The translations under genes were made by a program, and so were the position numbers. A DNA stretch of 64,000 nucleotides from Alentia gelatinosa (taxonomy: Eukaryota; Annelida; Polychaeta; Phyllodocida; Polynoidae), in contig OX465584.1 in the NCBI GenBank assembly GCA_950022655.1, positions 51,752,723 to 51,816,722 on the forward strand, in the 5' to 3' direction. Positions within the stretch are counted from its first letter, which is position 1; every line of letters starts with the position of its first letter. The notes beneath the pieces are model-generated. The model was not told where the DNA came from. It ran no database searches and was given only the letters and a program-made list of their open reading frames with translations. Positions 30,620 to 41,479 of the stretch are shown piece after piece.

Positions 30620-33250
30620 ACTTAATTCACCTTGATGTACATGTTATTTATTTTTATGTGTATGTTATTTCTAGTGGATAGAGTTGGCACGTCAAATCGT
30701 CTGATATCTCTGGCTTTCCTTTCCAAGAATTTCTCTTGTTTGGACCTAAGGAAGGCCATTGCTAATAAGTGAGATACCCTCCTCTCATTGAGTTTATTTA
30801 TTTTAGCTATTTTATGTAGACTAAGTGTGGATCGGTCTCCCTTGTCATTCAAACATACTTGTAGACCTCTATTTTGGCACCTTTGTAGCTTTGCAGTTAC
30901 ACTAGAGTTTATGTTATGAAATAAGATATCACCTTACTTCAAATAAGGTAGTACTTTCAATTTGTAGATTGAGAGGTACTTCTTTATGTAAGAGAGCATG
31001 TTTCGCACGCTTTAGGACTCACTCGATGTGGTTCATATAGGTCTGTTTACTGTCCAGGGTGATCCCTAGGTATTCAAACTTGACAACTTGGTCCAGCAAT
31101 ATATCGTCTATCGACAATGTGACTGGCCTAATTTGTTTAATTCTTTGCGAGGTACTAAACAGCATCACCTTTGTCTTGGAGGCATTGGCAGTCAGCCGGT
31201 TGTTTTTGCACCATCGGCCTCTGCTATTTAAATCGCACTGCATATCGTTTGTCATCCTATCTAGATCGTTATCCCCTATGTAAATAACAATGTCATCGGC
31301 ATAGAGCTGAAATTTGCATTTGTGGATGGCACTGTCAATATTGTTGACATAGACTATGAAATAAAGGGGATCTAGAATGGATCCCTGTGGGACTCCGCAA
31401 TCGATTGTTTTCAATTCGGACTTAGTACCATTGGCCATGGTTTTTTTAAACAGATTAGCCAGATAGTTAGCTGACCATCTCAACAGTTTCGGACATACAC
31501 CTAGTTTCTCTAATTTGTGTAGTAGTATGAGGTGGTTGACAGTGTCAAATGCCTTGGTCATATCGAGGAATGTTGTTAGAGTCATCAAGCCATCGTTCAT
31601 GTTTCTAAGAATGTCATCAGTCAAGTCAGATGCGGTTAGCACTGTTGAGTGATTTGATCTAAAACCTCCTTGCCTATGGTTAAGAAAATCGAAGCCCTCT
31701 AGAAGTATGCACTCAAGCAGCTTCCCTGGTAGGGGCAGTAGCGATAAAGGTCTGAGGTTAATTAACTCATTCCTAAAGTTACCCTTCTTGAGTGGAATTA
31801 CGTTTGCTATCTTCCAGTCATTGGGGAAGACTCCAGAGCCTAGCAACATATTAAAGAGATGCTGAGTCTGTAAGATAAGAACTTTTAGACTATTTTTCCA
31901 TACTCTTGAGGAGATTGAATTAATGACTGATGATTTGTTCAGGTCTATGTGTTTGACTGCATCTAATATGTCATCGAAGCTAATCATGATATCATACATC
32001 CGTGTCTCTTGGTCTACACAATCAGCAACCAATGGGTCTGTAAACTTTCTGGCCAATCTATTACCAATTGTTGAGAAGTAGTTGTTTACTTCCTAGGCCA
32101 CATCATGGTCTCTAACTTTGTTATTAGTACCTGGGTAGACAATATTTATGGTTTCTCTCTTGTTTTGGCATGATAAGTTCCATGGCTTCCCAGAATTTTT
32201 TTGCTATCTTTGCCCGCAGATCTTTCAATAAACTCTCGTTTAGCATTGTGACTCCTATTTTTGGTCTCATTTCTTAGTCTTCTGGCCCTTTTCATGTCAT
32301 CTGCCTTACCCGTACCTGCAGCCAGTTTCCATGCCCTGTTTTTATCAAGAAATAGTTCTGTAATTACATTGCTCATCCATGCCTCCTCCTTATATTTGAT
32401 CTGGTGATTACAGATGGGGCTCATGTGATCTAGGTTTGATTTGATTATGTTATTTAAATATTCCCAAGCAGTGTTCAGATCTCTCATTTGCATGTAGTTA
32501 TTCCAATTAGGGGCTTTAGGTTTTCTTGAAATCTATCTTTGTCGTACTTTCTGTAAGACCTGCCATAGAATTGTTTGGTTGTGGTTGGCACTTTGATTTT
32601 TTTTTGTAACATAGATAGCTCTATGATCACTTAAGCTTAAGTCCAATGTACCTGCATCAAGTAAGTGATTCCATTCTGTGACGGCCGAATCAATTGTGTT
32701 ATTTAATCTTGTTGTGTCATTAATTTGCTGTTTTAAACCCATTAAATTTTCCAAGTCACATACGTGTCTAAAATCGTTACTCTGTTTCAGGTTGTATGTC
32801 AGGTTGAAATCACCCAGAACTGTCATTTCCCCATTGATGTTCCTCTAATATCTTCAATAGCATTCCCTAAAAGGTCTATTGCCACATCAGAAATACCCTC
32901 GTTTGGTCTATAGACACTACATATTATCTGTGGTTCTTGGTTCTCCAGACTAACTTTCACCCAGAGTGATTCTAGGTCAGATGTACTTGAGTTATATTGA
33001 TCAAGTATGTTATAGCTGAGGTCCCTAATGTAAATAGCCACTCCTCCACTTATTTTAACCTCCCCTTTGGCATTCAGCCATTTACTATCATTTTTCACTA
33101 GTGAGTATCCAGGCAAAGAAAAGAGGTTCTCACCATAATCTGTGGTAAGCCATGTCTCAGATAATGTGATTATCTGGATGTTTGATTTCTCAACATTCAG
33201 TTTCAATAGGTCTAGTTTATTTTTCAAGCTCTGCATGTTGATATGCATGA
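30620..33250 (-). pseudogene. CR1-like non-LTR retrotransposon ORF2, nearly complete but broken
   Basis: On the minus strand, in order. Endonuclease: MHINMQSLKNKLDLLK, LSETWLTTDYGE, GGVAIYIRD, CSVYRPNEG (33248-32823), then GDFNLTYN and DLSLSDHRAIYV (32826-32533). Linker: MSPICNHQIKYKEEAW ... DSKKILG (32493-32146). RT (32056-31019): NLRPLSLLPLPGKLLE, GFRSNHSTV, FLDMTKAFDTVNHL, CGVPQGSILDPLYFIVYVN and catalytic YADD (about 31292-31303), EYLGITLD. C-terminal piece RRVSHLLAMAF (30852-30622). Frameshifts separate these blocks and one Leu-Gly box is Leu-Asp, so it is inactive though less decayed than its neighbours. No RNase H. Confidence 0.85.
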
Positions 33251-33254
33251 TATA

Positions 33255-33895
33255 TAGTCCTCTCCCAAGCCTAGTGTTTATGTTAATAATAATAATAAAT
33301 TTGTTTCAATTCCCCATTCAGTGCCCATCAATGATATGAAACTATATGTTGCAGCTACCTGTTCATGTGTTGGATACATGTTAGTAACCGACGTCCATGT
33401 CACTCTGTTCGTGCTCTGGTACTTACTAATTTTAGTCCGGATTGCACTAAGCATTTAAAAAAAATTCTATTTCTTTATTGCCGTCATTCAGTTACAAGCA
33501 GAACATTTTGAGATACAGCAGGCTGTAAAATATTCATCTAGAAGATACAAAAATGGACAGCAATATAAGAGGCCTATCATGTCAGCTCTTACAGGAGCTG
33601 GTTTTCATTGTGCGGGTCACTGCCAGCTAGTAATACAGTGAGCTATAACACCAACACCACAAGTGTCTTTTATGTAACCATACAATCAGCTTTATAATCG
33701 AGTACCAGTATAGGGGACCATATACTTCCACACATGTATAATAACAAAGAGATGACAGCTCTACCTTCCCAAGTAATTCCTACAGTCATATATATAAACC
33801 TTTAATGATTGTGCTGTCAACACAGCAATACAACTAGACAAATAAAATCCAGACATACTGCCGTAGGAAAGCAAAAATTCTGTTTACAAAATTAG
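33255..33895. other. Intergenic, nothing recognised
   Basis: AT-rich spacer between two retrotransposon relics, with a small ATA-repeat (about 33286-33297). Confidence 0.4.
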
Positions 33896-33899
33896 ATTA

Positions 33900-34289
33900 C
33901 TAACAATGCTTGGAGATAAACCTAAACATCCGGTAAGTTTCAATGTTTCTAGTGACTGGTTGCAGATTATTCCAGAGAACAGACCCTGCATATAATATTG
34001 AATTCATAAAAGCTGTGCAATTAAGTCTCGTAACTTTTAACACAGGAGCGTCATGCATCCTTGTATGATCATATAGGTTATCTAGGTATTCTACAGATCG
34101 GGCACGGTGGAACATGAAATTATGCATATGGCATAGTCATCTTTCAGGTAAGTAAGGAATACAAGCACAGGTATGTAGAACAATTGTTGGGGTCATTCTT
34201 TTGGCCTTTAAACAGACCCTAAGACACTTGTTTTGAAGGACCTGTAATTTTTGGAGATACTTATTTGCAGAGTTCATGCACAAGATATA
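33900..34289 (-). pseudogene. C-terminal part of CR1-like RT (right-hand piece of the interrupted element)
   Basis: The minus strand reads KYLQKLQVLQNKCLRVCLKA (about 34260-34200) and then HNFMFHRARSVEYLDNLYDH ... SVLWNNLQPVTRNIETYRMF (34127-33900). This is the typical C-terminal region of CR1-group ORF2 proteins, with LQ-LQN-..R and lWN.L...r.....F. It continues the RT frame that is cut at 35573 by the DNA element at 34290-35572. Confidence 0.75.
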
Positions 34290-35572
34290 GTCCCTGGGCC
34301 GAGACCCCAAATTTTATTTCTGCTGCCCCCCCTGGAAACATTTGTTTTATTGTTTTATCTTGTAGATCCATCCTTCTAGTTAACATTCCTTAGGGAACAT
34401 TTTAGTGTTTTGCGAAATCAGGTTCCAGGTATATTACCGATTTTGCTGCCCCTGCCTATTCACCTAAAAATTGTAAACTGTTTGAAGTATTATTTCCTCT
34501 AAATCTTGAGATCAGTAGAACATCAGTGTCATCTGGCTGTACAATTAGACCAGATGAAAAGTTCTTGATTTAATTAATATCTCTTCTCAGACTTTACTAT
34601 GGTACACTGTCACATCGATAGAGCCAGTTCTGTATGGTATTTAATACATTTTTCCCCTCAGTATCATCCATTAAAATTATGTCTTCTTTATTTCCTTGAC
34701 CCCACTGTCTGAATCTTGAATACCACCCATATTACTGCAGTGTTGCAGAATTGATGCTTGATGAGGAGTTGGATATCCCTGTTTTGTACAGCACTTTTGT
34801 TTATGCTCAGGGAATGACACCACCCTTTGTTTTTTTATCCCTGTTCAGTATCTGCCCAATAGTGTGGTACTGAGACTGAGATGGCATATTTTGATTCTGG
34901 TTGCTGTACTGAGTCTACAAACGACCAGATTATGTTGTCCAATACCAAAGTTTAATCTCATGAGTCATTGTAATACTTTAAAGAACACAGAACCAAGTAA
35001 TGATTTTCAGCACTCAGAATTACAGCCGTTCGTGGGATCTCTTCAACAGTTGTTGTCATGGTAATCTGATCACTTGCCAGAGTGACAACAAGTAGAAATA
35101 TTAACTAGAAGGATGGATCTACAAGATAAAATGATAAAACAAATGTTTCCAGGGGGGCAGCCAACTCCTTAACCCTTTCACCCCGGGTACCTCTGACAAA
35201 GTAATGTCTGTAAGGCCGGGTAGGGTGTTAGCATATACTGCCAGGGGACGTGTCTTTTTAGGCCAATTGTGATAATTTCACTGTTGATCACAGGATAAAA
35301 CATGTGATCTCTGATATTATTTTATGAGTATTTCAAAATCGTAATGGTAATGTCTTACCAACATTCTGTGAAAATGTCATCATTATTGATCAATTATTCA
35401 CAAAGTTATTACACTTAAACTAAAATTTTGTAAGTCTTAGAAGCCTTAAGGCATCATCCGGCCACAAACGGCGATGCCTTAAGGCATCATCCACCCATGT
35501 GCGGCGATGCCTTAAGGCATCACCCGGCGCCAAAGGGTTAAATAAGCCCCTTTTCCAGATTGGCCCAGGGAC
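34290..35572. mobile_element. DNA transposon-like insertion with TIR GTCCCTGGGCC and TA flanks
   Basis: Left end GTCCCTGGGCC (34290) and right end GGCCCAGGGAC (to 35572) are inverted and both are flanked by TA, suggesting a TA target duplication as in Tc1/mariner-like elements. Retrotransposon coding similarity stops at one edge (CITPYFYYGDII) and resumes at the other, so it inserted into an RT gene. Nested inside is a second inverted repeat, 34322-34385 against 35100-35161 (GATGGATCTACAAGATAAAA), which may be an older or composite element. The short + frame at 34864-35064 has a hydrophobic start but no recognised family. No transposase seen. Confidence 0.7.
35440..35521. repeat. 33-bp tandem array of the palindrome GATGCCTTAAGGCATC
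   Basis: The perfect 16-bp palindrome occurs at 35473-35488 and 35506-35521, with a one-base variant at 35440-35455, spaced exactly 33 bp. Spacers differ slightly (ATCCGGCCACAAACGGC, ATCCACCCATGTGCGGC). Related single copies are at 660-766, 27900-27960 and 48846-48861. Confidence 0.85.
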
Positions 35573-36590
35573 TATAATATCTCCATAATAGAAGTAAGGT
35601 GTGATACATGATTTATAGACAGTGTAGTAGTTAGACACAGCCTCATTTTAGTGAGCTGGCATAGCCTATATGAGATAGACCTGGATAAATAATCTAGGTT
35701 TCTATTCAAATTCCTAAATAATTAAAACTTTGGACTGGCGGGATTTCTTCATTACCAATTTTGAGGTGCATGTTTGTTACATTTCAAATTTTACTATTTG
35801 GACTAAAGTACATTGTTTTTGTTTTGTTGACATTTATGGATAGTTTATTTTCATGACACCACTGTTGCATATTGTCAAGGTCTGCCTGCAGGGATTTATA
35901 CAAATTTTCTGGGTCTCGACCATGCTGGTAGAATACTGTGTCATCTGCATATAAACATACCAATCATACACCAGGCAACGGCCTGTGTAGGCTCCTGTAG
36001 GCATCTGAGTAGGCATCTGTCGGCTGTGTGTGTGGTTATAACAGTGTCTCTATGCCATGGTATCAACTGTATGAAGGTATTATATACTACATAGCCTAAA
36101 CATTGGCAGACTGAAAACCCCGCTTAAGGGGCCAAGAATGGACCCTTGAGGAACACCACATGATATTGAACAAGAAGAAGACAGCTGATTGTTAACCCTT
36201 ACATGTTGCTTCCTATTGGCTAGATAGTTCTTAAACCAGTTAAAATTATTACAATTAATGCCATAAAGTGCTAGTTTCTTAAGGAGTATGGCGTGATCGA
36301 CCATATTGAACACCTTTTTGAAGTCTATAAATATGGCTAATATCTTATTTCCAATATTACGGTTTAACATAACTTGATCAGTAAAATGAGCTATGGCCTG
36401 TACCATAGATTTTCCTTTGCGAAAACCTGATTGAGTTTCTGATAAGAGTTCATTTGTGTCAAGAAAGGCAATTACATGATTATGGAAGATTTTTTCCAAC
36501 ACCCTCCCAACAATCGGAAGAAGCGATATATGTCTGAGATTAGCCACTGAGTAGGGATCGCCACCTTTGGGAAGCGGCACAACTGTGGAC
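35573..36590 (-). pseudogene. CR1-like reverse transcriptase (left-hand piece of the interrupted element)
   Basis: The minus strand reads VVPLPKGGDPYSVANLRHIS, LLPIVGRVLEKIF, GFRKGKSMVQAIAH, IFIDFKKVFNMVDHAIL, ISCGVPQGSILGPLSG (36580-36080), catalytic YADD (35940-35951), then LYKSLQADLDNMQQWCHENK and LSINVNKTK, and finally CITPYFYYGDII before the DNA insertion at 35572. About 130 bp of unrelated sequence (35955-36090) split the GVPQG and YADD blocks, a further lesion. The endonuclease is missing upstream: RT joins directly to ORF1 sequence at about 36590. Confidence 0.85.
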
Positions 36591-37096
36591 TGATGCCGTC
36601 TTTAGCAACCAAATTAAAATAATGTTTATATTTTCCTCGACGCCATCTGTGGGAATGACTTGCCAGCCAAGGAGTACTTAACCCTGCTTCAGTGTTTAGT
36701 TCAATGAAACAGGAATTTAACTCCAACACTGCCTGTGTCATCATCTTTTGATGCTTCTCAGTGGTGTTATTTATACAATGATTTAATAGCAGTGAGATCA
36801 GAGGGCAAAGTATAAATTTGCCATCTGGGTGGAGGTCAGGAAGCCAGGCAATCCCAACCTCTGCCATTGACGTCCATGAGAGCTTAGTTACAGGGTAAAC
36901 TTTTGATTTTGGGGTTTTGACATTACACCCCCCCACCCATAATGTATATCGCCGATTTGGGACTGAATAAAAGATGTTGGTGGGCCAGTACTATTAACTC
37001 TTGGGGTGTAGTGCCCGGGAAGGTGAATACATTAAAGCGTATGGCTGAGTGGTTGTTTGCATCAATTGCTTCATATAACAAGTCTGGGAATCACCG
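36591..37096 (-). pseudogene. ORF1 SGNH/GDSL-esterase-like domain of the CR1-like element
   Basis: The minus strand reads NIVIGDSQT (GDS, 37087-37095, block I with the catalytic Ser), then FPGTTPQELIVLAHQHLLFS and IYIMGG/GGCNVKT (about 36944-36915, block III Gly-x-Asn), then SWTSMAEVGIAWLP, AVLELNSCFIELNTEAGLST, PWLASHSHRWRRGKYKHY, and DGISP (block V, where Asp-x-x-His is usual; here His is Ser). The frame shifts at a C7 run near 36925. Known CR1/L2-group elements can encode an esterase domain in ORF1. The fragment at 44158-44403 is homologous and keeps DGIHP. A deletion joins this block to the RT. Confidence 0.65.
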
Positions 37097-37097
37097 A

Positions 37098-37565
37098 TCA
37101 CAATATTCTTGGCATCAGGGACCCAGGTTCTGGTGAGCAAGTGTTCAAGTTTGCCTTCAAGTCCTTCTGTTCACTCAAATACTCTGGGTTTAGGTCATCA
37201 CTAAGTGATATTTTCTTCCAACGTGGTAGAGTTTGTAGTTTTCGTATGTTTTGGAATATTCCAGCCTTGGTACTTGTTGACACAAAACGCACAACGATCG
37301 AGCGTGTCCTTCTAGAAAGTGGTTCATGTAGGCCAAGTCTAAAGATTGACTTGACTTGCCCCAAGGCTGACTCAACACCCAGATCATTTAATGATTGATC
37401 TATGCAGTCTCTAAGGTTTTCTCCTACCTTCTCTTGGATGCCATCAATAACTAAGACCTTTCTATTTGCCTAACTATCTAGGCGGTCAACTTTTTCAGAT
37501 ATTGTCAACATGTTCCTGGCTTGGTTTAACAAATCATCTCGGTTCTCATCGATCATTGTGTCAGT
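37098..37565 (-). pseudogene. ORF1 RRM-like nucleic-acid-binding region
   Basis: The minus strand reads a leucine/heptad stretch (RNMLTISEKVDRLDS), ANRKVLVIDGIQEKVGENLR, DLGVESALGQVKSIFRLG, then RSIVVRFVSTSTKAGIFQNI and ISLSDDLNPEYLSEQKD. The order I.GI.E..GEN, V....RLG, R.I.V.F, ISLSDDLNP matches the RRM and C-terminal domain of L1-type ORF1 proteins, also found in ORF1 of other non-LTR groups. It is on the same strand and just upstream of the esterase-like block, so the two probably formed one ORF1. At least one stop interrupts the coiled-coil part. Confidence 0.6.
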
Positions 37566-37569
37566 GGTT

Positions 37570-40500
37570 TCAACGCTCTGCCTATAATAAATGTATGCAT
37601 ACACCTATGATCTTTTTTATAAGGCCAAGGAAGTTCTCAGTTTTTACAGGGCAAATAGATATTTGCACTGTTAGTTACAGCTCGAAATATATAATTATAT
37701 ATATATAATTGATAATACAACGGGTATAAAAAACCCATAAACCTGCCACAATCGTAGTACATAGATATGGGCTAAATCCCTTAAGATTTAAAATATTCTC
37801 AACCAACAATGGTGAGACGTGCTAGCTGCTGGGTGGAGCAGAGAAGAGTGAGGCACGACCGTTAATACGAGGGGCGTGACGATAAATATAGAAGGTTACC
37901 CTAGATACCGCATCAATCGTGGTGATAACCGTGGATACTGGAGAGAGAAAGTATCGCAGTTAATAAGGGAAGTAATGCCATTCGTCATTTATATTAATAT
38001 ATTATATAATATATTATAATATATATATAAATATACATGTTTATTGTGACAATAAAAATAATCTGGTTGTCATAAAAAGAAATAACTTCTGAGCGTTCCG
38101 TGTTGTGGCTGATCAAGCCACGACCAATACCCACTGTCCGAAGACGCTTCCACCTTGCACCTGTAGTGGTACCACTGTCCAATTTGGGGGCTGACATCTG
38201 GTGGAGATATTTTGATCTAAGTCCTGCTCATTATTGAGCGCGGGAAACACCGCTCATATACGTCATCTAGAGGTTAAAATACTCACACAGGCTTTCAGCT
38301 GACTGCAAAGAATCTAACTCTTCCCTATCCATGCACCAATTATAAAGGCCCGGTGAAATGGGCAGGTGTACAGTATCCCAGTCTGACCATACCCACGCCC
38401 CACTACTGACTTGGTTCCTAAAAATAGAACTTTTATTTTATAGACTTCTGGGGGAAAGAATATCCACTATATCAATCCTGCCATTGAATAAAAAACACTT
38501 ACTTTTGGCTAGTATGACCAGCAACTAGAAAAGGAAACTATTATATGATGATAATGACTAAATGTGGTATTTACATTTTCAATTCTGATGGAACAGACCT
38601 AGATATACCATATACCCTCCCTATCCCCAACCCAACCACCACCCCCACAACTACTCACTGACCTACAAAACCTACTGACAATCTGAGCACTGGAATCTGA
38701 TGGGACAGACTGCCTATATGGTGCAGAGCCAGCAAACCTGTTTTACCAGTCATACACCCTGACACATACTAACCACAGACCAGAACCCCCCTCCCACACA
38801 CACACACACACACTCACCCCCATAATTAACAGAGAGAGTTATATAAAGAGTTTATGTCACTATATAACTAATTATATATATATGAATTAATTAACCGCCC
38901 AGCACCAGTGGGGGACATCGCAAGTCTACCCACAGGTTATTTACACATGCCAGTTGTTTGGTATCTGGGCTAGGTCACTAGGTCAACAGGTTTCCGTTGT
39001 TATGCGTGATGTGACGTTCGCCGCAACGGTCATTCCGCTGCCTCAAATCAACATTACAAGACGTTTTTAAGACTTACTTTAGGCTTAGCCTGTTGTGTAC
39101 CGTTCTAGATGTATAGGACTGTCGTAAATGTATTTAATAAACCCATGTTTATATATATTTACCGCCATCCCTGTTCTCGTGTTCAATTCTTCACTTAACC
39201 CATTTAGGTTGTTTTGCCATTTGAGATAGCCCTCTTGGTGACGTTCCCCAAATACTGATGTCAGTCACTTGATAAAACAAGTTTTAATTGGTGACATTAT
39301 GCCCTTGCTACCATACTGAATTTGTCATGGATGCCTGCTTTGAGACACTCTCCTAGATTTTGAACGCTACTTACTTTCCTACTTGCATAGCACTGCCAAA
39401 GATCTGCATGGAGAGTTTCAACTTTCACCATGTTTTGGCATTGAACAGGTTGTAGAGATCTAGTCTATACCTCTCTATCATGGCCAAGTGATATTGGTTT
39501 CTATGAGAAGAAAGTAACTATCAAAATCTCCCCTATTTATTATTGAACAAATTGACTGAATTGGAACAGTTGCCCTTTTGGTTAGTCTCTTCCTCCCTGG
39601 TGTTAACAGTAGAGCTGCCATGCTTTGAATGGCATATAATACCCCTATTATTGCTCAACTCTATTTTGTCCACATAAGGGTGGGCACTCTACCAATAACA
39701 CTTCAAGTTGTTCAGCATCATGAGTGGCCTCCTGACATGTGTGACAGACTGGAAAGGGTGCTCAACTGGAACAATTTGGTCATCTCCTATATCGACTGTT
39801 GTAACAGCAGCCAATGAGAGTGTGGAGCTCAAAGATGCCAAGCCTATCATGTCAACTCCCTGCTATATGTATACAAGAAAACCCATCTTGTCAATAAAAC
39901 AGTTAAGTTCTTGACTCATAGCAGTAAATAATATCTCTGTGTTTCATTCCTTCTCTTAAGGTCTGTGAGTCTGCTGTGAAACTGCCATCTGCCACAACTG
40001 CCACCACCACTAGGGGCTGCCCATAAATAATGTCGCCCTTAGGGGGTTGAGGGTTAGATTGAAAAGTGTGACACAGCCTAAAAATCACAAGGGGGGTGGG
40101 GGTCTGAAGTTGTTTGACAGATCACATGTCATCGAGACTTTAGAGGCAACTTTGCCTATGCTTGAAGGGGAAAGTATGATCATTATAAAAGCAGTTATGG
40201 ATGGATATCCTGTTAAGGCTGCAGACACAAATCCACTGAAAAAGTCAAACATCTAAGGAAAAAGGTGGCCAAATAAGAGAATGACCACATCAAGGAAGGT
40301 CAGTTCATGTATGTGCTACAAGTGGTTAAGTTTAACAGCAGAAAGTACTACTTGGAAAAGTTCCCTGTTTCTGAATGAGGAGAGGTTTCTGCCAGGGATA
40401 CAAGATGCCTATTGCCATGTTTTTACCTGATGATTTTGGCTGATTATGACATCTAGCACCACCTACTGACTATTTGACATTTTTGGGCAGATAATCATCA

Positions 40501-40685
40501 GGTCTAATAAGGGATAACAATTTTGAGTCAATGATTTCTTAGATACATCTTAAATATGTCAGATATTTGATTCCTAAGGATGTCACCATGAAACAAGTAA
40601 AGCAGGTGATAGACAAAGCTAGAATACAGTGATATTATCCATTTTGCCCTAACCAAGAAGAAACAAAACGATATTCAAGTAATTC
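37570..40685. other. Gene-poor spacer with simple repeats
   Basis: Holds AT-rich alternating tracts (37686-37710 and 37990-38030), a CA microsatellite (about 38795-38816) and a TATATA patch (38870-38885). A poly(A)-signal-like TTTAATAAACCC is at about 39130-39141. Frames at 39629-39914 and 40047-40256 read plausibly for short stretches but match no family I know. No RNA genes seen. Confidence 0.4.
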
Positions 40686-40689
40686 TAAA

Positions 40690-41010
40690 TAAATGAGTAA
40701 AGATATCTCTGATGAGAACTTCTTTATAAATAAAATAAACCCATTATCAGTAAGGAGAGGACAACATCTGTCAAAATTGATTCAACAATGGAGTAAGGAT
40801 CCTAATAATGTAACTGATACTGATACTAGAACTGGACAGGGAAGCAAAATCACTCTTAAAGTAAGGACACCTCATATTGAACAATTAAAGACATCACCTG
40901 TATATAAAAGTATGTTATTATGGAACCAGTTACCTCATGAAATACAATCCATAGTGTTAACTAAAAAAATTCAAGCAGGTTATCAAAAAGTATTCAGATC
41001 TAAACTATGA
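40690..41010 (+). pseudogene. C-terminal fragment of a CR1-like ORF2
   Basis: 105 codons: NPLSVRRGQHLSKLIQQWSK, KVRTPHIEQLKTSPVYKSML, LWNQLPHEIQS and FRSKL. The HL..L, R.PH.E..K.SP.Y and LWN.LP..I blocks are the conserved C-terminal region of CR1/L2-group ORF2 proteins. Nothing upstream continues the RT, so it is a 5'-truncated relic. The stop at 41008-41010 is likely the original terminus. Confidence 0.7.
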
Positions 41011-41329
41011 TATTCAACCTGATAGGGATGTTTCCCTTCTGTGGTCTCCTTTGTATTTTCCTAAGAAATCCTCAGAAAGGTGCATAGCACACCTCAATTA
41101 CTGTCCCATACAAGTATTGTCCTATTAATTCCTGTCGTAAAATAGTGTCTGTATTATGTTCTGCATTACTTATCAAACATGTAAATATTAATGCATATAA
41201 TCTTTATATGGATTATGTGTCATGCTTGAAACCTCTGAGCAATCTGGCACAATCTGATGATACTTTAGCTAACTAATTAAATGCATCTGGATACATTTAA
41301 TCAGTGGCAGACTGCAGTTTCACACACTG

Positions 41330-41476
41330 AATTTTTCAGTGGTCACCTCCCATGAAAATGAAGGCCTTTCCCTCAGCAAGGCTTATTTATACTTTTAAAA
41401 CCTTATTCACACATATAGGAACCCCACCAGTTTGTGTATTGGAAATATATATTCAGCTTTAGCTTAGGAAGGGATT
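41330..41476 (+). repeat. Dispersed repeat R2 (inverted relative to 2328-2476)
   Basis: Shares CAGTGGTCACCTCCCATGA, AGGAACCCCACCAG and CAGCTTTAGCTTAGGAAGGGA with the complement of 2328-2476. Confidence 0.6.
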
Positions 41477-41479
41477 ATC

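Noticed and set aside
39000..39250. Solo LTR (TTTAATAAACCC followed by a possible primer-binding-like TGGTGACG)
   Set aside because: No matching second LTR, no clear TG...CA ends or target duplication could be shown.
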